This document shows, piece after piece, positions 1-11,739 of a stretch of DNA of 64,000 bases. The DNA lies in contig OZ012690.1 of NCBI GenBank assembly GCA_963942565.1, positions 17,710,135 through 17,774,134 on the forward strand. The letters are read 5' to 3'. Each line of letters starts with the position of its first letter. Position 1 is the stretch's first letter. Below the pieces are notes generated by a model. That model was not told the DNA's origin. It searched no databases and saw only the letters and a program-made list of their open reading frames with translations. This DNA is from Maea johnstoni (taxonomy: Eukaryota > Annelida > Polychaeta > Spionida > Magelonidae). The position numbers were made by a program, and so were the translations under genes.

Positions 1-241
1 TTAGGTGCAAAATGAGCTTATACATGTCACCTTTCAAATAAGAGTCTTTTAGACCTCCCCCGAAGCTGTACTCTTCAGCACTACTCAGTTATAGCTTTCA
101 GAAGTGACCAAGTAGCAGGCCGGCCTGAGGCAGCCATATGGGGGCGTCCATGTATCCCATGGTGCACTCTGTTTTTGGCATCTGCTAAGCACCAGCTGTA
201 TTCACCAGATGCCCAAAACAGATTGCATCATGGGATACATG
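1..241 (+). repeat. Truncated MITE copy ending in a hairpin
   Basis: Bases 1-184 closely match the left part of the complete TIR element at 11455-11734 (shared blocks around TACATGTCACCTTTCAAATA and GAGGCAGCCATATGGGGGC). The copy runs off the left window edge. Bases 149-184 are the near-perfect reverse complement of 206-241, giving a hairpin of about 36 bp stem and 21 bp loop. So this copy has a different right half from the 11.5-kb copy. Confidence 0.6.
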
Positions 242-1395
242 ACATACAATTTTGTCGAAAAGACCCCCACTCCCACCCCATCGGTGTTCAATTTCCTCGG
301 GGTCGATTATGGTGAAAATATGGCCAAATTTGGTCAATTTTAATTTGTGAAATTTGTCCTGGAAAAATGTGAAAAAGGTGCTGGAAAAGGTCCTTGGAAA
401 GTCCTTGATTTTTTTCAGAACCAGTAGGAAGGCAATATGAACCATATTATTGTGTTTTATGGGTGGATTTTGTTAGTGGTTATAGACAGGACACTCATCG
501 ATATGCTTGCACTCGATATATAATTCTACAGTTTAGAGTTGTGAATACTCATTTATTCTGATTTCTAGAGTGCTTTCAATACATACCAAAATAATATAGA
601 CACAATGGCTGCTTATAAACAAACCACATTTAATTTTGATGTTGTCACTTTTGCATGAAAATTGACAAGAAAATCTGACATGATCGTTTTTGTTTCTCTT
701 TCCTGCATGGAGACCACCAAGTTTTTTGTGTTCCTTTTATCCATTTCGGCCAGTTCAATGGTCTCCCAACTCCTGTTTAAGAGCTAGCACACTGGCATAC
801 TGCATTTCAAAATTTTGTCATCTCAATGACACTGCTATAGTTTGGTCTTAATAATAACTTTTTTAGATCAGCAAATTAGAACTGTAAAGCATAACATTTT
901 TATTCAAACTTCAAATACTGTAATTTGGAGTAAATTGGTAAGTACTTTTTTTTCAGATATTGGCTTTGTTTAATAAAAATTCACATGTATATAGTGAAAT
1001 GCATGCCATTTTCGATTTATTTTACTGTCGGTTAACAACCATTGAGACCATCTTGTCAATAGATTTATGTACTTCATGATTGTAATTATTGTTTGTTGGG
1101 GGTAAAATAACAAAAAGACAAATATTGCAGACATTTCCCACCCTGCCAATTCTCCACAGTTATTTCTGTTAATGGCTCCCAATACATCCAGATCCTAGGG
1201 GCTATATCTATAATGTATTTTGAGTTCGAAATTTCGATTTTTCGTCACTTTTTCTGTGATTATTAATTTATTACATTCCTAGATTCACAATTACAGCCAC
1301 AAGGATAGACCTGGGATTTACCTGAAGATATTTTCCTGTTATTTCTTATGATCCTCTTGGCTACTTTCATAGTGTATCTCTTTTTTTTCAGAAAA

Positions 1396-3601
1396 ATGAG
1401 TAATAAAGGGAAACGGGTGTATACAGACTCAACCCGATCGAAAAGAATAAAGACCTTTCATAAAGGTATCAAGCGATTGGTATGTAAAACAGCCACTTTA
1501 TATTTACCGTATTCTTCTGATTAAGCGCACAGGGCCTATTTTCCACGGTCAGAGGGTGAATGACCAGCGCAGATGTCACGAAAAACTCGTAAAACTTCCC
1601 CCCAGAAGAAGTAAGAAAAGCAAAATTACATACCTTTCCTCTTGCCGTGTCTGCAAACCAGCGCTGAATTCCGCAATTTCAGCAGTTCCTTTGCGCTCTC
1701 ACCATTCATATTCGCCGCATGGTCGTAATATTGACCAATCAACGATCTCACATGCGCGATTGTAGCAGCAAACGTCTGAAGCTAACTGAACAGCGAGAGC
1801 GCAAAGGTGCAATAACGACCAATGCTCTCCGATCGGCAATCATTGAGGTTTGCGGTTAAACGGAAGATCGTCAATACCCCTACTTCAGAAAAAATTCTCA
1901 ACCTCTATCTGCACCGTGCACTTAATTTGTAAGAATACGGTATGTTATATTTTTTTAGCAGAGATAAACATTTTTATGACATATCAACAGTAAAAATGTT
2001 GATAAACAATATCTTTATTTCCAGGGATCAAAGTTCCCCTATAGCCCCATAGATATTACAGTTTGCCTCCTGGAATTTTTCCATTTGGGATCCATAACCC
2101 CTATACTTTGAAATGAACTGTTTCTGATTGAGATCTTGTTTGGTCCCTGTACCAAAATACTAGTTTCTAATTCATTCAATTTTTTTAGCTTATTTTTCCA
2201 AGTTTCTTACCTCAGGAGAATTGATTACAAATAGGGCTGTTCACATCTCAGAATTGTTCACCAAGGGAGGTTTCACTGTACTATCATTCAGATTGAAACA
2301 TTTTCCCTGGGAACTGGTCAGGTCTTATATAACACTTTGCTGCCCCACTGTGACCTGAGCAATGACCACACTGTGACAGGAAGTAAATAAATTGGATGTA
2401 CCTATGCATTCTCTTACAAGTTGCAGATGACCATAACTAGAGCTGCAGCCGCACCCCATAATTTCGAGCCCTGTCAAGCCTTGAAGGGTGTGAATTTTAG
2501 TGATCCTTCCTTCTCACTCCTATTATTTGTAGTTTTTATCTCGAATGATTATCTAGATTTTAAAAATTACCATGTTTTTATTGTTTATAAATGTATTTAT
2601 GTTAGCTATATAAATTAAATCAATGTATTGTATCATTCTCTCGATCCCTTTATAAATGGAGGTTTGAGGTAGCAATATTATTAAAAACCTAGATCTATTT
2701 ATTAGACTATCAATTTTTTAAGACAATCTGTAAAATGCAATTGAAATATTTTATAAACTCATTGGGTCATGCTTCTTGAAAGTTTTATGCGATAAAATGG
2801 GATGAAAGGTTTTGTCTTATCGCATGTTTTTAGGCCTCTGTCACACCCTGGTCCGATAACGCGATAGTTGCACATGCATGGATGTTGTTGATGATAACCG
2901 AAGGTATTCGGTTTATAGTCTTGTATCCACAGAAATGTTCACATGACGGTCCCTCCCCTAGCAGGCCTGTACACACAGACACCATTTCAATCCCTCGAGG
3001 GATATTCCAGCAGCTGGCAGCATATAGTGCACAAGCTCTAAGCAATGCCTTATTAATGCTAGGTACCCATTTTGCAGCTAGGCAATATGGAATAAACTGT
3101 CTTGCCCAAGGACAGATCAAAGTGCCGCGGCCGGAAATTGTACCAGTGGCCCACTGATTACTGGTCCAACATGTAACCAACTGAGCTACTTTGTCCATGT
3201 CATTGGGAGACAATCTCATTTTCTCTGTCTTCTTATAGGCTGATAAGGGGCTAGAGCAGTTTGCTCCACCTGCTCTTCTTGGAGGCTTTTTCGTCCAGAA
3301 TGGCGTGATGAAATCGTTTGGTGAGTAGCTAGATCGAGTTAAGTTATTTTTCATTGTGATATGATATTCATAACCTGATTGTCACAGTCATACAGGTTGT
3401 AATAATAATGATGATGATAATAATAATAATAATAATAATGATAATAATAATAATATTAATATTAATAATAATAATAATAATGATAATAATAATAATAATA
3501 GTAATAATTATAGTAATAATAATAATGATAATAATAAAAGTAGTAATAATGATAACAATACTAATACTACTACTACTACTAATAATAATAATATGATAAT
3601 G

Positions 3602-3668
<67 letters not shown>

Positions 3669-6600
3669 AGAAATACTGATAATAATTATAATCTTTGATG
3701 TGAAAAAATCTTGTAAAAAGTTGTATGTCATCATGGTTCTTCTTTTTAGTTCTATTTTTTTTCATTGTTTCAGGGTTACCGTGTCTGAATGATTTTTGGC
3801 AACGCAATGAAGCTGAGATAAAGGCTATACTAGCTAAAGGTAATACACACTCCTGAATAAATTGCCTTTAACCCTAATGATGCCAAGAGAGACAATCGTT
3901 GCTTTTGATCTATGTATCATATTGAAACCTCTCTACTTTGAACACCATAGGCTTGAAATGAAAATTGTTTATTTTATAAAAAAAATTATAGTAGGTATTG
4001 CAATACAAGTTTTCGGACTCGGGACTTGGCCCAAAAATCAGCTCGATTAATCGCCATTTTTAAAGCGCGGTTAATCGACCTGTGACAAGTTTTCACGGAT
4101 GAAATTTGCGCTATTTTCTGATGCAAGGGCTTGAAAAAAGACAAAATAAAAACAGAAAAACAATTACAATTTTAACCAAACCAACTGTAATGAAAGATAA
4201 CCGCGGAATTATTGAAATGTGATCAATTTTCTGCATTTGACATTGTTATTACTGGATGATTAATAGTTAATATGAAAAATACATACTTTTTTATTCTTAG
4301 CCAATCTGCCCATGGTTGATGTGTATGGCAGCGTCTACGCAGATGATGACACCAACTTGCTAGATGTTGCAAGAAGGTGCAGTCCTGAAAATATCAAAGT
4401 CGATATCCTAAGGACCATGATATCAGAAATTGTTAAACAGCACGGTAAGCTACCAATATTCCTTGTTTTTTTTAATCATGGTCGGACTTCATGATTTCTC
4501 TCTGTATAAAACAGAGTTGTACCGAAAGTAAATGTCCCGTCCATCAGACGGGGCTTTTGCTAGTATTTTTTAAGTGCTAGGTGATTTATTTGTGTTTTTT
4601 CAATGTTATACTGTCTTTGCTATTCTTTTAAGGATTAGGTCAGGAGGGCAAATATTTAACATTGTCGACCTATCTGGGAAACTTATCACTATAGTTATCA
4701 ACACCCTGCAATTACCTAGATGTTAACACACTAAGACTTATCCTTACCCTTATGCTGCTGGTGGCTAATTTGGCCAATACAAAATGATGCAACGAAGCTG
4801 AAAAATGACTGAAACTCTGGCATATGGGTACTCATCTGAGAGTACTCAGCAAGAGCTATCTAATGAATGCCAACATGACAGGGTTTAGATGGATTTCGAA
4901 AATCTTTGTGTCATTGTGCTTTGGATGAAAGTAGCCTTAGCATTGGAAGGGCTTATCAGAGTCAGAACTGTTATATTTTGCTGGACCTTTGGTTGGTTTC
5001 TGGTTTCTTTCATATAGAAGAATGAGAATATCATACCAGCCTTAGTGAGAATACTTGCTTTAATTTTGGTAATAAGTAAGTTTGAAATGTGTTCTTGAAA
5101 ACCATCTAAAACAAGCTCATAGTGGTTTTGGAATATCCCGAATGACAAATCAGTAATCATATAGAAGAATAAGAATATCATACCAGCCGGAGCTAGTGCT
5201 AGGGGGTGTTCTCAGTGGTGATAATGCATGCTTATTTTGGTAAGACCTAACTATGCAACTAGTTCTTGAAAACCATATAAAAAAAGCTCATGGTGGTTTT
5301 AGAATATCCCGAATGACAAGTCAGTGATCAGATGAGCTAGAATCAGAAAATTTAAGTTCATGAAAAGTATGTATGTGTGGTATAAAAGCTTTTTTGTTCA
5401 TGCATAAGAAACCATATTACCCAGTAAATTGTATGTTTAAATGGTTGAGAGCTCATTCAGTTTTTCTGCCAAGCACTTTCACTAAACAAAAAAAACTAAT
5501 TCTAGGCAATAACCACTCCAAACTTGATCTACAAATCGTATATTGGTATCTGACTTAGCTGAATAAGCTTTAAATAGATTTGTGACAGGCCAAATAGACT
5601 CTGGGTTGAGATGACTACCCCACCTACCTCTGTCTTTTTAAGCCATGACACATTATTTTGCAAGTTAGCCAGCATGGATTATTATAACCCCTTATGCTGC
5701 TGGTGGCCAATTTTGCCAATACAAAAGATGTGTAAACCTGAAAAATGACTGAAACCCGGACATATGGGTACTCATCTAAGAGTACTCAGCGAGAGCTATC
5801 CAATGAATACCAACATGACAGGGTTTAGATGGTTTTCAAGAATCTTTGCGTCCGTATGCTTTGGACAAAAGTAGCCTCAGTATTGGAAGGGTTAACAGCG
5901 TGCTAGAAAAATGCTTAATTTAGCTGTACCTTGTGCCACATCCCTGTTATAAGCCATGCCTTTTTAGTGCATTATTTAGACAGATCACCTACAGTTAATC
6001 TGTAGAAAGTGTTTTACGACCTAGCATGCCAGCTACCTTTGGATTCCTACCTTTTGGGCTTTACTATTTCTTTCCTATTTTTTGGAGGTTTTCCCTCTAT
6101 TGCATTACTATTTTATTCCTATTTTTCTAACCCTTCCAATGCTGAGGCCACTTTTGTCCAAAGCACAAGGACTCAGAGATTTGTGAAAACCATCGAAATC
6201 CTGTCATGTTGGTATTCATAGGATAGCTCTCGCGGAGCACTCTCAGATGAGTACCAATGTGCCAGGGTTTCAGTCATTTTTCAGGTTTTTTGCATCATGT
6301 TGAATAAGCCAAATTAGCCACCAGCAGCATAAGAGTTAAATTTGGTGTCGAGTCAGTAGAACCCATCTCAGAGCAGCAAAACCCCTCTGGCTTCTGGGGG
6401 CTTTAAGAACCCCCCAGACCCCCAGCTAGAATTTGTATAATTCACCACCTGGAAAATGAGTTGTTATCAGCCTAATTAACCCCCTAGTGCTGGGACTTCT
6501 CCATGAGGGGGTGGAAGGCCAGAATAGGTGGATAATTGTCGTAAATGTTCCTATTTTTTCTCCTAAAATTTTCTCCTGAAATTTGTATTTTCCTCCTACT

Positions 6601-9600
6601 TTTCCCTTGTATTTCTGTATGTTGCTTCATGTATTATCGCTTTCTTTTCCTTAGTGAAGGCAAAGTTTGGCATTGGGAAACGCTTCTTTGACGACAACAC
6701 TTATAAGCCAACATGGTGGCCTGATGGTGTTGCATTTACTTCACCAAGTGACCACTCCAAAGGTTTGTCTCATGAGCATTGACCTTTTCTTTGTATGAGA
6801 TTTTTTATCGAGCAGGGCTACTTTATATAATATATGTGTGTGTAAATAGTATGTTTTTTGTGTCACACATGACACACACTTATTTCCAGTCGCCAAATAT
6901 CCCTATCGCGTTTCATGTATCCGACGTGTGGCGATAAACACAAAAAAGAAGAAGTAGTGAAAATCCGAAAATGAGAAAAATGCATAATTTCATGACCCAC
7001 TCATTTTCGGTTTTACAGTATACAGGCAACTCTGCATAATACGAACTGATGCAGACCTTAAATTTCTGTCCTTATTCGGCAAAATCTGGATTATGCAAAG
7101 ACATAGCATAACAGTGCAGAACTCAATTCTAATGATATAAAAGTGAATTTAAAAAACATAGAATTAAACATAAACTATATGAATGACAATGTGTTTTTCT
7201 TGTTTTTCAGGAATGATTCTTGGTTATACACTAAAAAAAGAACTGTCCTTTAATTGTTCATCCCTTAAAGGTTTTTTTTATAGAAAAGATAAAATTCCCT
7301 CAAGATTGGGAAAATTGATAATGATGTACATGTACACCTTAGATGAACCGACTACACTCTCAAAAAAAGAACTGTCCTTTAATTCTTTTTATTCCTTAAA
7401 AGTCTTTTTTTATTTGAAAAGATTCATTTTAAAATTCCCTCAAGATTGAGGAAAATAATGATAATGTACATGTAGAAAATAAACACTCACGGCAAGGCGT
7501 GTACATTTCTTTTACAAATAAAGGCCCATCTACGATCAAGTTACAATGTACAACATTGTACAACATGAGCCGACGATCGGTGATGTAGAATGTATGTGGC
7601 ATGTCCAAATTAAACGGAGTTGCCTGCATAGTGAAAGTTCTTTGCATGTGGTCTCTGAGTAGTGAATGTTTCAATGCGAACAGGTTTGCATAATGCCAGT
7701 CATGGTCGCCTTTGGATGGCCCAATTATATACTTAGAGCCATTGCTTTGGAAAATGGCAGATGATATTTTTCAATATTTATTTATTTTTTGTTGTTTATT
7801 ATTATTCATCATTGTTTATTATACTTGTTTGTTTTACTTGTTTGCATAATTTTTGATGATTTAGGTGAAGGTTTACAGAAGAGGGATCTCGTGAAAGTGG
7901 TGCAGAGTTACATGGACGCAGCGACTACCTTCTCGTCCGATGCCTTCTCATCCGTCACCTCACCTGCTTGTGTTATGCCCGTTGCCTTACCCAATGCCGT
8001 CTCGTCTGTCGCCTCGACCACTGCTGTCTCGTCCGTAGTCTCGTCCGTTCCGATATGGAATGGATATTTCTCTTCCGTCATCTCACCCACCGTCGTCTCA
8101 TCCGTCATCTTGCCTGCTGTCGTCACGCCTGGCGCCTCACCTGTCGTCTCGACCTCAGCCATCTCGCCCATCATCACACCCGTCATCTCACCTGCTGTCG
8201 TCATGCCCAGAGTCTCGCCTGTCGTCTTGACCTCTGCCGTCTCATCCGTCGTCTCGCCCGTCATCTCACACGTCGTCTCACCTGGTGTCGTCATGCCCAG
8301 AGTCTCGCCTGTCGTCTCGACCTCTGCCGTCTCATCCGTCGTCTCGCCCGTCATCTCACCCGTCATCTCACCTGCTGTCGTCATGCCCAGAGTCTCGCCT
8401 GTTGTCTCGACCTCTGCCGTCTCATCCGTCGTCTCGCCCGTCATCTCACCCATCATCTCACCTGCTGTCGTCATGCCCAGAGTCTCGCCTGTCGTCTCGA
8501 CCTCTGCCGTCTCATCCGTCGTCTCGCCCGTCATCTCACACGTCGTCTCACCTGTCAACCCGCCTTCTGTTGTCATGCCCAGCGCCTGGCCCGTCGTCTC
8601 GACCTCTGCCGTTTCATCCGTCGTCTCGCCCATCATCTCGCCCATTGTCTCACCTGTCGTCTCGCCTGTCATCTCACCCGCTGTCGTCACGCCCGGTGCC
8701 TCACCCGTCGTCTCCACCTCTGTCATCTCATCCGTCGTCTCACCCGTCATCTCGCCTGCTGTCGTCATGCCCATAGTCTCACCCGTCGTTTCGACCTCTG
8801 CCGTCTCATCCACTGTCTCATCCGTCACCTCGCGCGCTGCTGTCTCGTCCGTCGCCTCAACCTCTGCAACCACAACCGTCACCTCGCGCTGCTGCTTCTT
8901 GGCCACCTTGATGGCTGCCCTCTCGTCAACAAAAGGTGTGGCAACAAAAGGATGTTCAGCAAAAAAATGCATTTTGGTGAGTCAGAGAACAATTTACCAA
9001 TAGATGACTCACACATAAACCACATAACCAGTATTTATACAACTGGTTCTGCTAATGTTAATGTGAAGAACAACGATTATTTTTAGGTATTGTTTGTATT
9101 TCATACACCAGATGTCGCCATTGACCTTGGTCAGATATTCCTGTGTTGTCTTTGCTGAAGCTGATACAATCCTTTGAAAATGTTACTGCTTATTAAGCTC
9201 CATTTACGAGGTAATATTTAAACTCGCCACACTGGAAAAATAATGTCATTACTGGTAAGGTGATAAAATTCTATAAAATATGATCTAAGTCTGGGTTTTC
9301 AATTGAGCAGTGTGGTAGTCAAGAAGTTTACCGGCTTGTGTAGTGAGGTCCGTGCTTTCAATAGGGTGGTGCATACAATTAGGGGGATTCGAACAAAACC
9401 TCAAAAAACAGTTGAAAATGCCTAATTTTGAGAATTTCGATACCAACTTATCATTTTTATTCAAAGAAACTTGTGCAAATCAACCCCAGGACATGTATGT
9501 AAACTTTGATCCATTTTAAGATAATCATTCCCAATTACCTAATTACCCAATTTTTGTCCGAAAATGACCAAAATTTGGTCAATCTTGTAAGAAATTTTGT

Positions 9601-9834
9601 AACCATATACTGCTCGACAGTCCAGGTATCTGTGAGTGCCAAAAAGATGTTGCAAGCATAGTTTAAGGTTGATCTGAGCAAGCAAAATTATTCTCAAAAT
9701 ACTTTTAATTTGTCACCGACCCCCTGAAAAGGACAGGTTTTGGGTAAAAAATCATCATAGCTGTCCTAAAACCTGCTACAAACTCAATACGTGGCCACTG
9801 ATTTACTTTATTCATGAAACACAAAGTAGAACTA

Positions 9835-9884
<50 letters not shown>

Positions 9885-10330
9885 CATTATTAGTTTCATA
9901 AAAGATTAGTAGAACCATGATTATTATTATTATTATCATTATTTTTATTGTTATTATCATTATTATTATTGTTATTATTATTATTATTATCATTTTTATT
10001 ATTATCATTATTGTTTCATAACAGCTTAGATAATCTTATGTCGATTACAGGTACCAAATCCCATTGACATACCATATTTTGATTTGATTTCAGAAAAAAA
10101 GACCTCCTTATTTTAAGACACTGATCCATGGGCACGAATCAAAGTACGATTTCAGTAAAGCCGTACCCAATATAAGAAAAGCTTGTATGAACCCGAAACC
10201 AAAGAAAAGGAGTACCAGAAACAGCACCGTACCTGTAGCACCCCACAGTTCAGAAGCAGAGCATCCAGAAATAGCACAAGTAGCAGATGTGCAAGAGCCA
10301 GATCCACAGGTAAAGGTGGAGTTACCGTAA
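1396..10330 (+). CDS. Uncharacterised multi-exon protein with KPTWWP motif and 30-residue V/S/P repeats
   Basis: I do not recognise this gene. Seven exons join in phase: 1396-1479, 3239-3320, 3774-3839, 4301-4444, 6655-6762, 7865-8976, 10094-10330 (1833 nt, about 610 aa). The first ATG lies 4 nt after a strong 3' splice site (poly-T then CAG), so a non-coding 5' exon is expected upstream. The N-terminus is basic (KRVYTDSTRSKRIKTFHKG). Residues about 126-161 hold GIGKRFF...KPTWWPDGVAF followed by a predicted helix (LQKRDLVKVVQSYMDAA). This resembles the KPxWWPxxIPW block of the NRF-1/EWG DNA-binding family, so a distant relation or nuclear role is a guess. Exon 6 encodes about 30-aa repeats (PRVSPVVSTSAVSSVVSP) with no known fold. 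The last exon is Lys/Arg-rich and then acidic. The stop lies in the edge of a repeat, and a splice at 10309/10310 is a possible alternative. Gene structure is well supported; function is unknown. Confidence 0.7.
1505..1942. mobile_element. MITE with 27-bp terminal inverted repeats, in intron 1 of the left gene
   Basis: The left end TACCGTATTCTTctgATTAA and the reverse complement of the right end TACCGTATTCTTacaAATTAA match at most positions and continue into GCGCAC/GTGCAC. TA lies at both borders, suggesting a TA-duplicating (Tc1/mariner-like) or related family. It encodes no transposase. A diverged relative of the same end appears near 42535. Confidence 0.6.
2830..3215 (-). repeat. tRNA-derived SINE-like element
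   Basis: On the minus strand, about 3210 to 3150 reads AGTAGCTCAGTTGGTTACA..., a tRNA-like A-box region. It is followed by a GCACTTTGATCTGTCCTTGGGCAAGACAG-type block (3130-3100) that I know from tRNA-derived SINEs of aquatic animals. The body continues to about 2830. It ends about 25 bp before exon 2 of the left gene. Confidence 0.5.
3396..3668 (+). repeat. (AAT)n microsatellite
   Basis: About 270 bp of AAT/GAT trinucleotide repeat in intron 2 of the left gene. Apparent ORFs here on both strands (poly-Ile, poly-Leu) are artefacts of the repeat. Confidence 0.95.
4744..4955 (-). mobile_element. piggyBac-like MITE, TTAA family A (copy 1)
   Basis: Non-autonomous element of about 210 bp. In the reference orientation it runs CCCTTCCAATGCTGAGGCTA ... 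TTAGCCACCAGCAGCATAAGGG and is flanked by TTAA. This copy is in reverse orientation with slightly decayed borders. No coding capacity. Confidence 0.7.
5683..5895 (-). mobile_element. piggyBac-like MITE, TTAA family A (copy 2)
   Basis: Same family as 4744-4955, reverse orientation, with right border GGAAGGGTTAA. It lies in intron 4 of the left gene, about 730 bp from copy 1. A 130-bp near-duplicate stretch (ATCATACCAGCC..., GAATATCCCGAATGACAA) between the two copies (about 5020-5330) shows that this intron also grew by local duplication. Confidence 0.75.
6127..6339 (+). mobile_element. piggyBac-like MITE, TTAA family A (copy 3)
   Basis: Forward-orientation copy: CTAACCCTTCCAATGCTGAGG at the left and CCACCAGCAGCATAAGAGTTAA at the right. 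Intronic in the left gene. Together with copies 1 and 2 it puts three insertions in a 1.6-kb intron segment. Confidence 0.8.
7186..7475 (+). repeat. Two-copy local tandem duplication in an intron
   Basis: A block of about 130 bp containing AAAAAAAGAACTGTCCTTTAA ... AAAATTCCCTCAAGATTG ... GATAATGTACATGTA occurs twice in a row. Short ORFs here come from the duplication; no exon is apparent. Confidence 0.7.
8100..8865 (+). repeat. Coding 90-bp tandem repeat inside exon 6 of the left gene
   Basis: The anchor GTCGTCATGCCCAGAGTCTC recurs at exactly 90-bp steps (about 8199, 8289, 8379, 8469) and then in more diverged form to about 8860. Because 90 is a multiple of three and each unit lacks stops in most frames, several frames stay open on both strands. 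The plus frame joined by splicing reads VVMPRVSPVVSTSAVSSVV per unit. Confidence 0.85.
9836..10018 (+). repeat. (ATT)n microsatellite
   Basis: Two blocks of ATT repeat, the second interrupted by ATC and GTT, in the last intron of the left gene. Confidence 0.95.
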
Positions 10331-10573
10331 ATTCTCCATAATTTGGGACACTATTTAATAATTACAAATTTGGGGGGTTCAGGGTGGCCCATGTTTTCTG
10401 AAAGTACCTTGATGTTATATCAGCAAGATTTACAGCTTGTTTCCTTATTTTCTGAAATGGCAACTGGCTACAGATTAAGGGTTGGCCAGGTTACCCATTA
10501 ATTATTATGCAAAATAATTATAGTGGCCCAAATTCCTAGGGTGGTCTTAATTTCCGCGAATTTTGAGACAGGG
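10322..10573 (+). repeat. Dispersed repeat with ACCGTAAAT end (copy 1)
   Basis: Starts TACCGTAAATTCTCCATAAT and includes TTTGGGACAC, TGGCCCATGTTTTCTGA and TTAATTATTATGCAAAATAA. The same blocks occur in reverse order and complement at about 38290-38548, so this is a dispersed element of about 250 bp. Its first bases supply the apparent stop codon of the left gene (CCG TAA). Confidence 0.6.
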
Positions 10574-10615
10574 GAGGGGTTGATAATTAGGTGAAGTAGT
10601 TATTGGAGGGGAGAG

Positions 10616-10775
10616 AAAGCAGGGGTGTCAAATTGTCGCATTGTAGCACCAGCGTGCGACAGAGGCCTCAAAACGTGCGACATGACAAAACATTAACCAC
10701 TGTTTTACTCTGGAAATTCACGCAAAGCATGATCAAATGAGTCTACTTGATGTTCCACTTACAATTTCAAAATAG
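10616..10775 (+). repeat. Two-copy dispersed repeat (partner at 13083-13240)
   Basis: GTAGCACCAGCGTGCGACAG ... CACTGTTTTACTCTGGAAAT is matched by GCCGCACCAGCATGCAACAG ... CATTGTTTAACTGGGGAATT at 13083-13240, same orientation. No coding signal was seen in either copy. Confidence 0.6.
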
Positions 10776-11023
10776 AGAGTGTATTAGAAAATTCTTAACC
10801 TCCATTTATCGATTCCTCCCACTGATTGATCTAGGTATTTATTATTGGTAAGAAGGTCGAAACTAATAGGTTTCCTGTACCCACAAAAAATATTGTACGC
10901 CAAGACCAATTGTCTGTGCTCCAGGACTTGATAACTTGGACACCCCTGGTAAGGGTTGAAGGAATGGTGATGGAGGAAGAAGAGATGAACAGAGGGGAGA
11001 AAGGAGAGGGAGAGAGATGGGTG

Positions 11024-11240
11024 GGTTATCCCCTATGCTGCTGGTCGCTAATTTTGGTACTACAAAATAATGCAAAGTATCTAGAAAATGACTGAAACCC
11101 TGGTACAAATGGGTACTCATCTGAGAGTACTCAGTGAGAGCTATCCAATGAATACCAACATGGCAAGATTTAGATGGTTCTTCAAAAATCTTTGTGTCCT
11201 TGTTCTTTGGACAAAAGTAGCCTCAGCATTGGAAGGGTAA
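11024..11240 (-). mobile_element. piggyBac-like MITE, TTAA family A (copy 4)
   Basis: Reverse copy (CCCTATGCTGCTGGTCGCTAA ... CAGCATTGGAAGGGTAA), in the spacer between the left gene and SREBP. Confidence 0.75.
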
Positions 11241-11450
11241 ATAATTGATGAAGAACTGATGTATAGTTTGATAAGGGTGTTTCTGATTGGTCAGTAAGAC
11301 CTGTGGTAGGTTTTGAAGTTTTTGAGGATGAGGAACACTTTTTTGTGGCCTAAGAATAATTTAAACTGAGACAATTTGAATTACGTTTTATTGTGGGCTT
11401 CCAACACAATTGGTTATATACCGACTAGTTAGCCTAGATCTGTGCCAGTA

Positions 11451-11738
11451 TTAAAGGGCAAATGCACCATCCGAATGATTTAGGTTCAAAATGAGATTAT
11501 ACATGTCACCTTTCAAATAAGACCTCCCCCGAACCTGCCATTTTCAGCACTACGCAGTTATAGCTTACAGACGTGATCACCTAACAGGCCTGAGGCAGCC
11601 ATATGGGGGCTTCCATGTATCACAAGATGCACTCTGTTTTTGGCATCTTTGAGCTGAAGAGGACAGGTTCGGGGGAGGTCTTATTTGAAAGGTCACATTT
11701 TGAACCTAAATCATTCTGGTGGTGTATTTGCCCTTTAA
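11451..11738. mobile_element. Complete MITE with about 75-bp TIRs and TTAA flanks (family B)
   Basis: A 280-bp element (11455-11734) between two TTAA tetramers. The ends AGGGCAAATGCACCATCCGA and (reverse complement) AGGGCAAATACACCACCAGA open inverted repeats that extend about 75 bp with near identity, through TTATTTGAAAGGTGACATGT-like and CTCCCCCGAACCTG blocks. No ORF. A truncated relative starts the window (1-184). Confidence 0.8.
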
Positions 11739-11739
11739 G

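Noticed and set aside
3408-3807. Poly-Ile and poly-Leu open frames
   Set aside because: Translation of the (AAT)n microsatellite.
7908-8972. Minus-strand 354-codon open frame rich in Glu and Thr (VETTGETLGMTTAGEMTGE)
   Set aside because: It overlies the 90-bp repeats of the plus-strand exon, where most frames are open by repetition. Only the plus frame joins to flanking exons in phase. Kept only as part of a finding.
7968-9086. Plus-strand 372-codon frame rich in Cys, His, Arg and Leu over the same repeats
   Set aside because: Not in the frame set by the upstream splice site; same repeat artefact.
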